From NCBI GenBank assembly GCA_937888715.1, contig CALARU010000312.1:1-64000 (forward strand): a stretch of 64,000 nucleotides of DNA. Direction: 5' to 3'. The stretch comes from an uncultured Planctomycetaceae bacterium. GTDB taxonomy: Bacteria; Planctomycetota; Planctomycetia; Gemmatales; Gemmataceae. The position numbers were made by a program, and so were the translations under genes. Below are positions 51,470 to 60,698 of the stretch, in pieces. The notes beneath the pieces were generated by a model that was not told the origin of the DNA, did not search any database, and saw nothing but the letters and a program-made list of their open reading frames with translations. Position 1 is the first letter of the stretch. Each line of letters opens with the position of its first letter.

Positions 51470-52720
51470 TTATTCAGGTTGAGGAGTGCTAGGAATAACC
51501 TTGAAGTCGATGGATTTTTTGCAAGAGCGTGGCACTTGGCCAGAAATTGCAGTTTCTTCCACACTTACCCATAAGGTGTATAAACCTGGCTGTAATTTAG
51601 GGGGGACCCTAAACTGAAAGGTGAGGTGGTAATCGGATCTTTGCGCCCTGCTGCGGTCAATTCGTGGCGGGAAAGCCATATTAAGTATCTTCCCGTTGCT
51701 GTCATGGATTTCGAGGTTACTTGAAAGCATGGATTCGTAAACCCCGTTATCCTTGCTGCAGTGCACATTTTCGACTTCGACATAAACCATTATTTTTTCG
51801 CCAGGTTGCGTGCCTTTGCCTTGCTGGAAACCAGGGCTGGAAGTCAAAGGATCGAAAGAACCAAACCCATGGATATCCTTACAGAACTGGAGGTTTTCTA
51901 AGTTTAGAGCAGCCTGGGTACGCAGTTTTTCTTGTGCCTTACCTACCATATCCAAGGCTTGCGATGCTTCTTTTGGATTCAAAACATCGTTTTTTAAAAT
52001 CAATCCTGCTGCTGATAAAAGGAATTCGACTATTTCCGGATTGGGTGCAGGGCCATTCTTTAAGGTTTTACTTGCTTCTTCTGGCTTGTTTTCCAGAATT
52101 TGCTTGAAGGCCAACACCGCTGGACTCAAAGTTAAAACTTCTGAGATGAGTTTGGGCTCGGGCGATTCTTTTTCTTTAACTGGAGTCTTTGCAACATCTA
52201 GATTAGGCTCTTTAGCTTCTAAAGCCGGCCCTTTAGCATCTGTTGGTTTTTCGAAAATCGGCTTTTCTGAGATTAATAGAAAAGGTTCGATTTCTTTGTT
52301 CGCAATTGGTTCGCCTTTAGTCTTTTCTTTCTTGGCGAGTTCTTTTTCAGTCTCTGGTTCGGGCGGAGGCGGAATGCTTAAAGGTTGGGGCTTGCTTGCA
52401 GCCAATTTATCCTTGGCATCCTTTTCTGATTTAAGTGAAAGAAGTTTTAGGGCAGGGGGTAGATCTTGAACTTTTAAAGACTTCTGTTCTTTGGGCGAGT
52501 CGGATTCCCTAATTTTTGCTGCTGCTGTTTTTTTTGTTACAAGCTCAGTTTTTGCAAGAACTTTGGCAGGGTCCTTGTCTTCGTCATCCAGCGAAACGGA
52601 ACGATTATCAGTTGCAACAGGCATTTGCACTCGTTGCACCTTGGCTTGGCCAAAGTTTGTGCAGCCACTTGCAATCTGCAAAAAACCAGCGATCAAAATC
52701 ATTCGAAACAGCATAACCAT
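51470..52720 (-). CDS. Lipoprotein with Lys/Pro-rich linker and C-terminal beta domain
   Basis: A 416-aa envelope protein. The N-terminus has a hydrophobic segment ending IASGCTNFG, a plausible lipobox with the lipidated Cys. A long linker rich in Lys, Glu and Pro follows (residues about 40-220), then a helical part and a C-terminal beta-sandwich-like domain (MVYVEVENVHCSKDNGVYES, LTFQFRVPPKLQPGLYTLWV). The start at 52720 follows AGGA at 6 bases. Function unknown; the linker could span the periplasm or peptidoglycan. Confidence 0.8.
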   Translation of the reverse strand: MVMLFRMILIAGFLQIASGCTNFGQAKVQRVQMPVATDNRSVSLDDEDKDPAKVLAKTELVTKKTAAAKIRESDSPKEQKSLKVQDLPPALKLLSLKSEKDAKDKLAASKPQPLSIPPPPEPETEKELAKKEKTKGEPIANKEIEPFLLISEKPIFEKPTDAKGPALEAKEPNLDVAKTPVKEKESPEPKLISEVLTLSPAVLAFKQILENKPEEASKTLKNGPAPNPEIVEFLLSAAGLILKNDVLNPKEASQALDMVGKAQEKLRTQAALNLENLQFCKDIHGFGSFDPLTSSPGFQQGKGTQPGEKIMVYVEVENVHCSKDNGVYESMLSSNLEIHDSNGKILNMAFPPRIDRSRAQRSDYHLTFQFRVPPKLQPGLYTLWVSVEETAISGQVPRSCKKSIDFKVIPSTPQPE

Positions 52721-52851
52721 GAACATTCCTGTGCCTAAAGTTTCCTTTGGAGGAGCAGCAATATCCTAGGATGGGGCTAAGGTCAACCCTAGCCTTGAAC
52801 CATATATGAACCTTGGGTGGTCTGGGAGGCTTGGTGAGGGTGGTTACTTAC

Positions 52852-53691
52852 TTACACCCAGATTTTCATTTTACTAAACAGCTCTGGGGGTATTTTTCGT
52901 TCTGAAACCCTTAAAATCTCACTCCGGAGGTATCGAGTGCTTTGATGCCCAACCACAATTAATTCGTTTTTAAACATCGTTGCTCGTTCGACAAAATCAT
53001 CGAGATGCATGTGTCCGAATTTGTGGATTTTTTCTCTGCGATGTTTGGACCGAATGAAACTCATTTCCGTAATGAGAATCTTGGCCTCATAAACAGGGGG
53101 GTAATTATCTAATCCCGCGGGGCTGGTATCGCCTGTGTATGCTAGCAAAGGAGTACGAATTTCCTGGGTGACCGGGGTGCCCGATAATCTTAAATCACGA
53201 ATCTTATCCCCTGAAAATCCCTGAAATTCTTCTTTTAGCTTGTTGCGCCTCTGCCAAACCATAAATCCCAGCGATGGAATCGTATGGGTGGTTGCAAAAG
53301 TGGTAACCACATGATCTCTGCTTAATTCAAATTCTTGGCCCGCTTCCAACCCAACGAGATTGCAATTCATACGGCCACGATCAAGCCGTTGAAAAACCAG
53401 CAAAAGTTTACGTAAATCTTCGACCGCATAAGCGGGAACGTAAATATTGGGGGGTTCCATTTTCATCATGCGCCTGCGGGCGACATAAATAGGCAGGCTT
53501 GCAACATGATCGAGATGGGTATGGCTGATGCACCAGTTAGGTGTGCCCATGAAATCCCAAGGTTGAGCACCCAGATCAAAGCCCATTTTTAATTCCGGGA
53601 CCCGCCAATAAGACTGAACCGCAGCCCTAGAATAGCCCTCAATAGTGAGATTTTCGTGTGTATGTCGCAGGTAAGGAGCGTTTTCGACCAT
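52852..53691 (-). CDS. Metallo-beta-lactamase fold hydrolase, ribonuclease Z-like
   Basis: A 279-aa zinc hydrolase. SHTHLDHVASLP is the metal motif, and TTFATTHTIPSLGF, YTGDTSP and TEMSF with a late GHMHLDDF fit the RNase Z/ElaC branch. The frame is open upstream to 53874, but that part overlaps the divergent DUF447 gene; ATG 53691 begins just before family-like sequence. Possibly tRNA 3' processing, but many relatives act on other substrates. Confidence 0.85.
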   Translation of the reverse strand: MVENAPYLRHTHENLTIEGYSRAAVQSYWRVPELKMGFDLGAQPWDFMGTPNWCISHTHLDHVASLPIYVARRRMMKMEPPNIYVPAYAVEDLRKLLLVFQRLDRGRMNCNLVGLEAGQEFELSRDHVVTTFATTHTIPSLGFMVWQRRNKLKEEFQGFSGDKIRDLRLSGTPVTQEIRTPLLAYTGDTSPAGLDNYPPVYEAKILITEMSFIRSKHRREKIHKFGHMHLDDFVERATMFKNELIVVGHQSTRYLRSEILRVSERKIPPELFSKMKIWV

Positions 53692-53788
53692 GAGGTATTC
53701 CGCAGTTGGAAGCTTTATATGCCCAAAGTCACTATAAAAACAATGGGCTATAAATCCAAGGTGCACCTTTAATTTAAGGTTTCTAGAA

Positions 53789-54367
53789 ATGATTTTAGAA
53801 GGTCTAGTTACCACGATCGGAAAAGAAGGAAAAATCCATGTGGCTCCCATGGGCCCCCGGGTTGATTCTTCCATGTCGCATTTGCTTTTACGACCGTATT
53901 CTACCTCCCAAACTTGCCAAAATTTACTCCAGCATCCCGAAGGCGTTTTTCATGTCACCGATGATGTCACTCTGATTGCCCGGGGTGCTATTGGCACGAT
54001 CGATTCCCCGCCAAACATGCCTGCAAGTATGGTTAAAGGCTTTATCCTTAACGAAAGCTGCAGGGCCTACGAATTCAAGGTGGTTAATGCCGATACTTCC
54101 GAGGATCGGGTCAGGTTGGAATGCGAAGTGGTGAAAGTTCATAGGCTGAGAGATTTTTTTGGTTTTAACCGTGCCATGTTTGCTGTTTTGGAAGCCGCGA
54201 TTCTAGCCTCTCGAACCGCATTTTTATCCCCCGAACAAATCGAAAAAGAATTTACAAAATTATCCACATTAGTACAAAAGACGGGCTCAGAAAAAGAAGC
54301 CGCCGCTTTTTCACTCCTCGAACAGTTTGTGCGAAACCAAGCCAATAAGTCAGGCCCGGAATCTTGA
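53789..54367 (+). CDS. DUF447 protein, associated with H4MPT-linked C1 genes
   Basis: A 192-aa protein of the DUF447 family, flavoprotein-like in fold, known from archaea and from C1 gene clusters of methylotrophs and planctomycetes. ILEGLVTTIGKEGKIHVAPMG is the family N-terminus, and VVKVHRLRDFFGFNRAMFAVLEAAI is a later signature. AAGG precedes the ATG by 9 bases. The next gene, beta-RFAP synthase, starts 1 base after the stop, so the two are one operon. A step in H4MPT synthesis or use is likely but unknown. Confidence 0.9.
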   Translation: MILEGLVTTIGKEGKIHVAPMGPRVDSSMSHLLLRPYSTSQTCQNLLQHPEGVFHVTDDVTLIARGAIGTIDSPPNMPASMVKGFILNESCRAYEFKVVNADTSEDRVRLECEVVKVHRLRDFFGFNRAMFAVLEAAILASRTAFLSPEQIEKEFTKLSTLVQKTGSEKEAAAFSLLEQFVRNQANKSGPES

Positions 54368-54368
54368 T

Positions 54369-55325
54369 ATGCCTATCCACCTATTTGACCCCCTTGCGCC
54401 TGCGATTTTCCCGCGCTACTCAGGTGCTTCCGATTTTCAGCGTATTTCTAAGGGAATCGTTCGTGTCACTACGGGCAGTAGATTGCACTTCGGTTTCCTA
54501 AACCTCACTCCAAATAATATCCCTTTTTGGGACGACCTTAATGGCAACCCCACCCTTCCTGTGCGCAGGTTTGGTGGTATAGGATTGATGATTCCTAACC
54601 CAGGGATTTCCGTTCTTGCAGAAGTATCAAACTCTTGGAGCTATCAAGGTGGGCATGTGCAAAGGGTTGAGGAATGCGCACTGAAGCTGCAAGCCTATTG
54701 CGAAAAGAACAATATCCCGCTTAAACCTTGCAAGGTTATTGTCGAAAAATCAGCTCCTCATCATGTGGGCTTGGGTACGGGAACTCAGCTTGCTCTGGCT
54801 GTGGGGAAATCTCTGCTGCTTGCAAACGGTTTTGATATGCCCACAAAAGAACTCGGCCCGATTTTTGGTAGAGGCAACCGGTCTGCGATTGGCCTTTATG
54901 GTTTTGATCATGGCGGTTTAATTGTTGAGGGGGGTAAAACCAAAGAAGACAAAATATCTCCTCTGATCTCTAATCTTCCTTGGCCTAGCGATTGGCAGAT
55001 CGAATTGCACTACGATAGCGAAAAGCCCGGCGTTCATGGCGTAGAGGAAGTGAATGCATTTAAAGAAATTATGAACGCCCCCAAGGATAACGAATTGCTT
55101 TCTGCGAATTCCAGAAATGCCTTGTTGGGAATCTTGCCTGCCATCGTTTCGAAAGATCTTGAAGCGGTGAGGAAATATATATTTGATATGAATATGCGAA
55201 CGGGAAGGGTGTTTGAACCTTTCGAGGGTAAAGAAGCAGCAGCGAAGTCAGGCTCAAAAGAATTAGGTAATTTTTGTGGACAGAGTTCCTGGGGCCCCGT
55301 CAAATTTCAAATCAGAAAATCTTGA
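54369..55325 (+). CDS. Beta-ribofuranosylaminobenzene 5'-phosphate (beta-RFAP) synthase
   Basis: Makes beta-RFAP from 4-hydroxybenzoate- or p-aminobenzoate-type precursor and PRPP, the first committed step of methanopterin-type cofactor synthesis. GHMP-kinase-like fold: VRVTTGSRLHFGFLNL at the N-terminus and EKSAPHHVGLGTGTQLALAVG (GHMP loop, split here across the motif). At 318 aa it is normal. The start at 54369 comes 1 base after the DUF447 stop. With fhcA/fhcB it shows that this organism makes and uses an H4MPT-type carrier. Confidence 0.93.
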   Translation: MPIHLFDPLAPAIFPRYSGASDFQRISKGIVRVTTGSRLHFGFLNLTPNNIPFWDDLNGNPTLPVRRFGGIGLMIPNPGISVLAEVSNSWSYQGGHVQRVEECALKLQAYCEKNNIPLKPCKVIVEKSAPHHVGLGTGTQLALAVGKSLLLANGFDMPTKELGPIFGRGNRSAIGLYGFDHGGLIVEGGKTKEDKISPLISNLPWPSDWQIELHYDSEKPGVHGVEEVNAFKEIMNAPKDNELLSANSRNALLGILPAIVSKDLEAVRKYIFDMNMRTGRVFEPFEGKEAAAKSGSKELGNFCGQSSWGPVKFQIRKS

Positions 55326-55352
55326 TCTCCATTAGGAATGTGTAAACGAAGA

Positions 55353-55389
55353 ATGCAACCAGCACCGTGTTTTGTTGTGATGGTTGCAT
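55353..55389. terminator. Possible hairpin between convergent genes
   Basis: A perfect 9-bp stem (ATGCAACCA with TGGTTGCAT) with a 19-base loop lies between the convergent RFAP synthase and dehydrogenase genes. There is no T-run, so it is only a weak terminator candidate. Confidence 0.35.
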
Positions 55390-55438
55390 CGTTGTATAAG
55401 ACAAAAGCATGTAGTTGATTAAATAATTGCCGAAGCGA

Positions 55439-56407
55439 TTATTTCTTTACATCTGGGTTGACTACTTTTTCTGCAGGCCATTTGCCATTAAGAATGTCCA
55501 CCACTGCATGAGCAGCGGAAAGAGCCATGTCATCTCGCGATTGAACATCCACCCCAGCCATGTGAGCCGTGAGCACTATATTTTCCATTTCGAAGATTGC
55601 AAGTTTGCCTGGTGGTTCTTCTTCAAATACATCAAGGCCTGCACCTGCGATTTTTTTTGCCTTCAAGGCTTCATGCAGATCATCTGTTTTGATAACCCCG
55701 CCTCGCGAAGTGTTAACCAGGAATGCTGAGGGCTTCATCATTCCTAAGGTGTTCTTGTTGATGATGTGATGCGATTCTTTGCTGTAGGGCAGATGCAGCG
55801 ATAGGAAGTCAGATTGCTTTAAAAGATCTTCCCAACTCAGAAGTTTAATATCATGCTTCTTGCAAAAATCATGATCGGGGTATGGCTCGTATGCTACGAC
55901 TTTCATTTCGAATGCCAAGCCTCTGGTTGCCATAGCTTTACCCGTACGGCCAAGCCCTGCCAGCCCCAAAGTTTTTCCACGCAAGGGAAGATTGGTTCCT
56001 CTGGGGAATTTACCCTGTTCGATTGCTTTGTGTTGTACAACTAGCTTTTTAGCAAGGCCCAGCATCAGGCAAAAAGCATGTTCTGCAACCGAACCCTGAT
56101 TGGTGCCTGGCGCAATGGTGACCACGGTGTTATTAGCGGTAGCGGATTTTAAATTCACCGCATCATATCCTACACCGACCCGGGCGATGACCCTTAGTTG
56201 CGGGTGAGCAGCGATTACTTTTTCGTTGTAAGGTTCAGAGCCTGCAAGAACAGCGACCGCACCATTAAGCCAATGGATCAACTCGCTTTCAGAAAGTTGC
56301 TCGCCTTTTTTTGGGTAAACGAGTTCATGGCCCGCATCTTTAAGAACTTTGACGAATTCAACTTCAATGCCATCAAGAGGAGAAGGGGCGATTAGAACTT
56401 TAGCCAT
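55439..56407 (-). CDS. D-2-hydroxyacid dehydrogenase, phosphoglycerate dehydrogenase-like
   Basis: An NAD-dependent dehydrogenase of 322 aa. Rossmann motif GLAGLGRTGKAMATRG, with catalytic Arg in NTSRGGVI, Glu in DVFEEEPP and His in LTAHMAG. It lacks the C-terminal ACT/ASB domains of long SerA enzymes, so either a short 3-phosphoglycerate dehydrogenase or another 2-hydroxyacid dehydrogenase is possible. GAAAGG lies 8 bases before the ATG. It follows pxpC after 48 bases on the same strand. Confidence 0.92.
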   Translation of the reverse strand: MAKVLIAPSPLDGIEVEFVKVLKDAGHELVYPKKGEQLSESELIHWLNGAVAVLAGSEPYNEKVIAAHPQLRVIARVGVGYDAVNLKSATANNTVVTIAPGTNQGSVAEHAFCLMLGLAKKLVVQHKAIEQGKFPRGTNLPLRGKTLGLAGLGRTGKAMATRGLAFEMKVVAYEPYPDHDFCKKHDIKLLSWEDLLKQSDFLSLHLPYSKESHHIINKNTLGMMKPSAFLVNTSRGGVIKTDDLHEALKAKKIAGAGLDVFEEEPPGKLAIFEMENIVLTAHMAGVDVQSRDDMALSAAHAVVDILNGKWPAEKVVNPDVKK

Positions 56408-56455
56408 TGTTAGAACCTTTCTTAAAAAGCGGGCGGGAATCTTATGAACGATATC

Positions 56456-57364
56456 CTACAAAAAAAGTCCGCTAGCGGTGCGAAGTTGCAGCGAAATAGT
56501 GGAAATAATCTTTAGTTTGTCATGCCAGAACTTTTCCGCATCAGATTCGGTTACTAAGGTGAAAGAGATCTTGGTTCCGGGCCTGAGTTGCCCAAGGATG
56601 TCTAGATCGGCCCTGATTACCTGCGCAATTCTTGGGTACCCGCCAATAGTCTGGCCATCCACCCCTAGCACCAATAACTGGCCATCGCGAGCAACTTGGA
56701 CGGTACCCGGGCAAACTGGTTCGGAAAGCATTTCGTGGTTAAGAGCGGGGAAAGGGGGGCCTGAAAGTCGTAATCCCATGCGGTTACTGGATTGATCCAC
56801 GAGAAAATCTTTGTCGAATAAAGCAGATGCTTTGAAGGAAGAAAATTCCGCACCGTGGGTAACTCTGATCAGGCCTTTGGGGGCTTGCCAACGCCATTCT
56901 TCGGGAAGTCGTGATCGCATGCACCAACCTTCATCACAAAGAAGCGTGGTTTTACCTTTGATAGGTTCTAATGAGGAATTGCTTCCAAGAATATTCGTGA
57001 CATTGATTCCACCTTTGACGCCGAGGTAGCCACGAACCCCGGTGGTGCAACTTCCTACTTTTAGCGTTTCACCTGCTTTTAGAGGAAAAGTGTTTAGGCT
57101 GTTTAAGTTGTAGCCATCAATTTCGAGTTGGCAGGGAGGTCCAATATAAGAAAGTGCCAAATCAACATTTGCTTTTAAAGTTGGTCCGACCAAGCTGAAT
57201 TCCAGAGCAGGCGTATTGTCTTCATTTCCTAGAATAGCATTGCACAGGTTATAAGAGTTGTAATCAGCAGCCCCACCCCAGGGATTCCCCTGATGCCTGG
57301 ATCCATATCTTCCCTGATCAACTACAAGGGTTTGTAATCCAGATTCAATAACAGAGATTGTCAT
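56456..57364 (-). CDS. pxpC: 5-oxoprolinase subunit C (PxpC/KipA, biotin-dependent carboxyltransferase-like)
   Basis: Part of the ATP-dependent 5-oxoprolinase PxpABC, which opens 5-oxoproline to glutamate. The 302 aa match the AHS2 fold: VDQGRYGSRHQGNPWGGAAD at the N-terminus and LLVLGVDGQTIGGYPRIAQV later. It overlaps pxpA by 4 bases, so the two are co-translated. The AHS1-type PxpB subunit is not encoded here. Confidence 0.92.
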   Translation of the reverse strand: MTISVIESGLQTLVVDQGRYGSRHQGNPWGGAADYNSYNLCNAILGNEDNTPALEFSLVGPTLKANVDLALSYIGPPCQLEIDGYNLNSLNTFPLKAGETLKVGSCTTGVRGYLGVKGGINVTNILGSNSSLEPIKGKTTLLCDEGWCMRSRLPEEWRWQAPKGLIRVTHGAEFSSFKASALFDKDFLVDQSSNRMGLRLSGPPFPALNHEMLSEPVCPGTVQVARDGQLLVLGVDGQTIGGYPRIAQVIRADLDILGQLRPGTKISFTLVTESDAEKFWHDKLKIISTISLQLRTASGLFL

Positions 57365-58056
57365 GAGAATGCCCTGATTTCGATTCCAAGTATTTCAAGT
57401 TGGCATCGTAACTGTTGTCCGAAACGAAAAGCATCGGGTTGGTCGCCATGAATGCAAAGAGTTTGAATGCCCATAGTTTGTAAAAGCTTTTGGGCTTGTA
57501 AAGCTGCTGCAATAGGGTCGTGAATAAAAGCGTTAGAAAGGTTGCGTGGTACCAGCGTGCCATTAGCTTGATATTGTCGGTCTGCAAACCCTTCCGAGAT
57601 AAAAGGTACTTTGCCCTTGGATGAATACTGGAGTTCAGAACCAGGCGGCCCAAGGATGGCGAGTTGAAAGCGCTCTGCGATAGATATGATTTTGTCTGCA
57701 AGGGTTTTACTTTTTGATGCCTGGTGATAAAGTGCGCCATGCGGTTTAAGGTGTGAAAGCTTGATACAGGCGAAATCAGCAAGTGCGATTAATGCCCCGA
57801 CTTGGAAAAGGCATTCTGCAAATATTTGATGTTCAGAAAGGTTGGATTCCAAGCGCCCGAAATTTTCTGGGTCGTTAAACCCCGGATGAACTCCCACATT
57901 GAGTTTGCAATTTTTGGCATGTTGTAGCAATTCTAAAACCTGACCTGGTGAACCCGCATGCCTGCAACAGGCTATGTTGATGGAAGAAACCAAAGGCAAT
58001 AATTCGAAGTCGTTACCAATGCCTTCGCCGAGATCGCAATTCAAATCGATGTGCAT
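57361..58056 (-). CDS. pxpA: 5-oxoprolinase subunit A (PxpA/LamB-YcsF)
   Basis: A 231-aa TIM-barrel-like subunit of 5-oxoprolinase. HIDLNCDLGEGIGND, SINIACCRHAGSP and VGVHPGFNDPENFGR are family motifs, and PHGALYHQ follows. The start lies 8 bases after the mog stop, and the end overlaps pxpC. Classical operons hold pxpB between or beside these genes; its absence is odd. Confidence 0.94.
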   Translation of the reverse strand: MHIDLNCDLGEGIGNDFELLPLVSSINIACCRHAGSPGQVLELLQHAKNCKLNVGVHPGFNDPENFGRLESNLSEHQIFAECLFQVGALIALADFACIKLSHLKPHGALYHQASKSKTLADKIISIAERFQLAILGPPGSELQYSSKGKVPFISEGFADRQYQANGTLVPRNLSNAFIHDPIAAALQAQKLLQTMGIQTLCIHGDQPDAFRFGQQLRCQLEILGIEIRAFS

Positions 58057-58064
58057 TGGGGTGC

Positions 58065-58601
58065 CTATTTTTTTTTGGGTCGGAAAGCCACCACGATGCT
58101 TTCGTGGGTGGTAAGAAAAGGCCCATCAATCAAATCAATGCAGTAGGGGACCGCAGGGAAAACCGCGAGCAAGCAATCTCTGATCGCAGAGGGTTTTCCG
58201 GGAAGATTGATGATAAGCGTACTACCCCTTATGCCTGCGATTTGTCGCGAAAGTATTGCGGTGGGAACAATTTTAAGCGAGATAGCTCGCATTTGTTCGC
58301 CAAACCCATCGAGGATCTTGTCGCAAACAGCTTCTGTCGCTTCGGGGGTTACATCTCTTTTTGCGGGCCCGGTTCCGCCTGTTGTAACTACTAGACAGCA
58401 TTTTTCGACATCACATAATTCTTTGAGTGTCGATTCGATTAATGGTTGTTCATCTGGGATTATTTTTGCGACAGTTTCAAAGTTGCATGAAAGTATTTCA
58501 TGCAAAAGGTCGCTGATTGCAGGGCCGCCTAGGTCTTGATAAACCCCAAGGCTTGCCCGATCAGACACTGTGACGATTCCTATGCGAATTGGATTGCTCA
58601 T
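58065..58601 (-). CDS. mog: Molybdenum cofactor biosynthesis protein Mog/MoaB type
   Basis: Adenylylates molybdopterin before metal insertion. VTTGGTGPAKRDVTPEAT is the substrate loop, and NLPGKPSAIRDCL is the C-terminal motif. The open frame extends to 58718, but ATG 58601 begins the family sequence (IRIGIVTVSDRAS). 178 aa. It may supply cofactor to FhcB-like or other Mo/W enzymes. First gene of a mog-pxpA-pxpC run. Confidence 0.92.
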   Translation of the reverse strand: MSNPIRIGIVTVSDRASLGVYQDLGGPAISDLLHEILSCNFETVAKIIPDEQPLIESTLKELCDVEKCCLVVTTGGTGPAKRDVTPEATEAVCDKILDGFGEQMRAISLKIVPTAILSRQIAGIRGSTLIINLPGKPSAIRDCLLAVFPAVPYCIDLIDGPFLTTHESIVVAFRPKKK

Positions 58602-58694
58602 GATAATTTGTCCGATCTTTATGATTTTCTTCTTGGGTTGAAGATAATATAGCAACACAATGACATTTTTACCCCTGCCTTTAAAGGAGAAAAT

Positions 58695-59900
58695 ATGAGA
58701 ACTGTATGGAGATTTCATGGAGCGGGAGAATTGGTGTTTGGCTGGGGTGCTGTAAATGAGGCAGGCGACCTTTCATCACGCATGGGTTTAAAGCGTGTTT
58801 TTCTTCTAACAGATAAAACCTTGCTTAACTTTGGAATTGCTCAGAAGGTGATCGACCCGCTGGAAAAAGCAGGCATCGCTGTAGAGGTATTCGATGGCGG
58901 TGAACCCGAACCCACGCTTCCCGCAGTATTAAAAGCCATCGAAGCTGCCATAACTTTTGGTCCTGATGGTATTTGTGGTGTTGGCGGTGGCAGCAATATG
59001 GATATGGCAAAGATTGTTGCCAAGGTTCTGGCGCATGGTGGCAGCCCTCTGGATTATGTTGGTGATGATCGTTTGCCCGGGCCAATACTTCCTTTAATCT
59101 GTGTTCCGACAACTGCAGGCACAGGATCTGAAGTTTCTGGTGCGGATGTTTTCACCGACCCTTCCACCCAGCTAAAACTAGGATCGCTTAGCAATTACCT
59201 TCGCCCTCGCATTGCAATTGTTGATCCACAAATGTCTGTTTCATGCCCGAAAAAAGTCACTGCAGATAGCGGCATCGATGCACTTACTCATGCCATTGAA
59301 GCTTTCACCGCAGTGGATAACGAGGTGTTCCCACTTCCCAAGGGCCAGCGTTCGGTCTATCAGGGCAGGCATTTCTTTGGCGATATGGTTGCTGAAAAAG
59401 CCATCAAGCTTTGTGGTCAATTTCTTAAGCGTGCTGTCCTTGATGGTAATGATCTCGAAGCTAGAGAAGGCATGGCTTTGGCTGCAACTCTTGGCGGTTT
59501 GGCGTTTTCGAATGTGGGCGTTGCTGCGGTTCATGCATTGGAATACCCGATTGGCGGTGCGGTGCATTGTTCGCATGGCGAAGGCAATGGTTTGCTGCTT
59601 CCTTATGTGATGAAGTTCAATTTGCCTGAAAGAAAAAAAGAATTTGCATTGATTGCAAACTGGCTTGGTGCAAGCACAGAGGGGCTGGGTGAAGATGCTG
59701 CTGCGAATAAAGCTGTAGAAGCGGTGGAGAAGTTACGCAGTGAAATAGGCATTCCCGGTAAACTCAGGCAGATAGGCGTAAAAGAAAATCAGTTGCACGA
59801 ATTCGCTATCAAATCGCATTCGATACAAAGGATTTTAAGAGTGAACCCGAGAACCACTTCGGTAGAAGATCTTGAAAAAATATTAAGAGATGCTTTTTGA
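58695..59900 (+). CDS. Iron-containing alcohol dehydrogenase
   Basis: A group III alcohol dehydrogenase of 401 aa. GVGGGSNMDMAK binds NAD, and PTTAGTGSEVSG is the fold signature. Metal ligands lie in DSGIDALTHAIEAF, AAVHALEYP and HCSHGEGN. AAGGAG lies 5 bases before the ATG. Whether it acts on short alcohols, 1,3-propanediol or an aldehyde from C1 metabolism is not visible. It diverges from mog and overlaps the convergent esterase gene by 18 bases. Confidence 0.94.
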   Translation: MRTVWRFHGAGELVFGWGAVNEAGDLSSRMGLKRVFLLTDKTLLNFGIAQKVIDPLEKAGIAVEVFDGGEPEPTLPAVLKAIEAAITFGPDGICGVGGGSNMDMAKIVAKVLAHGGSPLDYVGDDRLPGPILPLICVPTTAGTGSEVSGADVFTDPSTQLKLGSLSNYLRPRIAIVDPQMSVSCPKKVTADSGIDALTHAIEAFTAVDNEVFPLPKGQRSVYQGRHFFGDMVAEKAIKLCGQFLKRAVLDGNDLEAREGMALAATLGGLAFSNVGVAAVHALEYPIGGAVHCSHGEGNGLLLPYVMKFNLPERKKEFALIANWLGASTEGLGEDAAANKAVEAVEKLRSEIGIPGKLRQIGVKENQLHEFAIKSHSIQRILRVNPRTTSVEDLEKILRDAF

Positions 59901-60698
59901 TGATGAGTCTGGTTTTCCGAAAAGGAATAAGAGGATTCGATCGAAACGATCACGCCAATCGTTTTCGTGATGCTGCCCACCAACGATTTCCTGATAGTAG
60001 TAGTTCCATCCTGGGAGCAATCCGATTTGTTCAAGCCTGCTTGCAAGTAACCGGGTGAGGGTGAAGGGTGGGTTAACGCAGCCCGGATATTTGCCCTCTT
60101 CGGTGCCCATGTCGAACCAGATTCTGGAGTTCGATAATCGGGAAGCCTGGGCTAGAACATCATAAAGGGATTTTTGGTTTGCCCACCAGAGCGAAGCGGA
60201 GATTGCGCCACATAGGCCAAAAACTTCGGGGTAATCGAGTGCCAAGGTGAGAGAGACAAGCCCGCCAAGGGATGAACCTGCGATGCCACAATTTTCGGGG
60301 CCCGGTTTGGTTTGATAGTGCGAATCAATGAAAGGCTTGAGTTCTTCGGTCAGGAACTTTCCATAATTTCTGGCATTCCCCCCACGCTTCTCTCTCGCAT
60401 CACGCTGCAAAGTGTATTCCTCTTCGCGTTGAAGATTGTTATCAACACCTACTAAGATGAGTGGCCTAAGAAAGCCCTGTCGGATCAGTCGCTCTGCTGT
60501 TTTATCGGCTTCCCAAATCGAACCATAAGCTGCATACCGCTTATCAAACATGTTTTGGCCATCGTGCAGATAAAGTACGGGATAAGTTGAATCGGGGTTG
60601 TATTGGGGGGGAAGCCAAACAGCGATAGTGCGCTTATTGTCCAAATTTTTGGAGTGGAAATCGAAGTGGTAGCGAAGTTGGGAAGTATCTGAATGCAT
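59883..60698 (-). CDS. Esterase, enterochelin-esterase/IroE-like alpha/beta hydrolase
   Basis: A 271-aa hydrolase. AVWLPPQYNPDSTYPVLYLHDGQN is shared with the Fes/IroE and esterase D groups; GSSLGGL holds the catalytic Ser, and GGQHHENDW probably the His. It starts inside the end of cdd by one base, with GGAG 7 bases upstream, so it is the third gene of a salvage operon. A siderophore substrate is not supported by neighbours. Confidence 0.88.
   Translation of the reverse strand: MHSDTSQLRYHFDFHSKNLDNKRTIAVWLPPQYNPDSTYPVLYLHDGQNMFDKRYAAYGSIWEADKTAERLIRQGFLRPLILVGVDNNLQREEEYTLQRDAREKRGGNARNYGKFLTEELKPFIDSHYQTKPGPENCGIAGSSLGGLVSLTLALDYPEVFGLCGAISASLWWANQKSLYDVLAQASRLSNSRIWFDMGTEEGKYPGCVNPPFTLTRLLASRLEQIGLLPGWNYYYQEIVGGQHHENDWRDRFDRILLFLFGKPDSSSKSIS

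Noticed and set aside
53692-53874. N-terminal extension of the RNase Z-like frame
   Set aside because: It overlaps the start of the divergent DUF447 gene and shows no family-like sequence.
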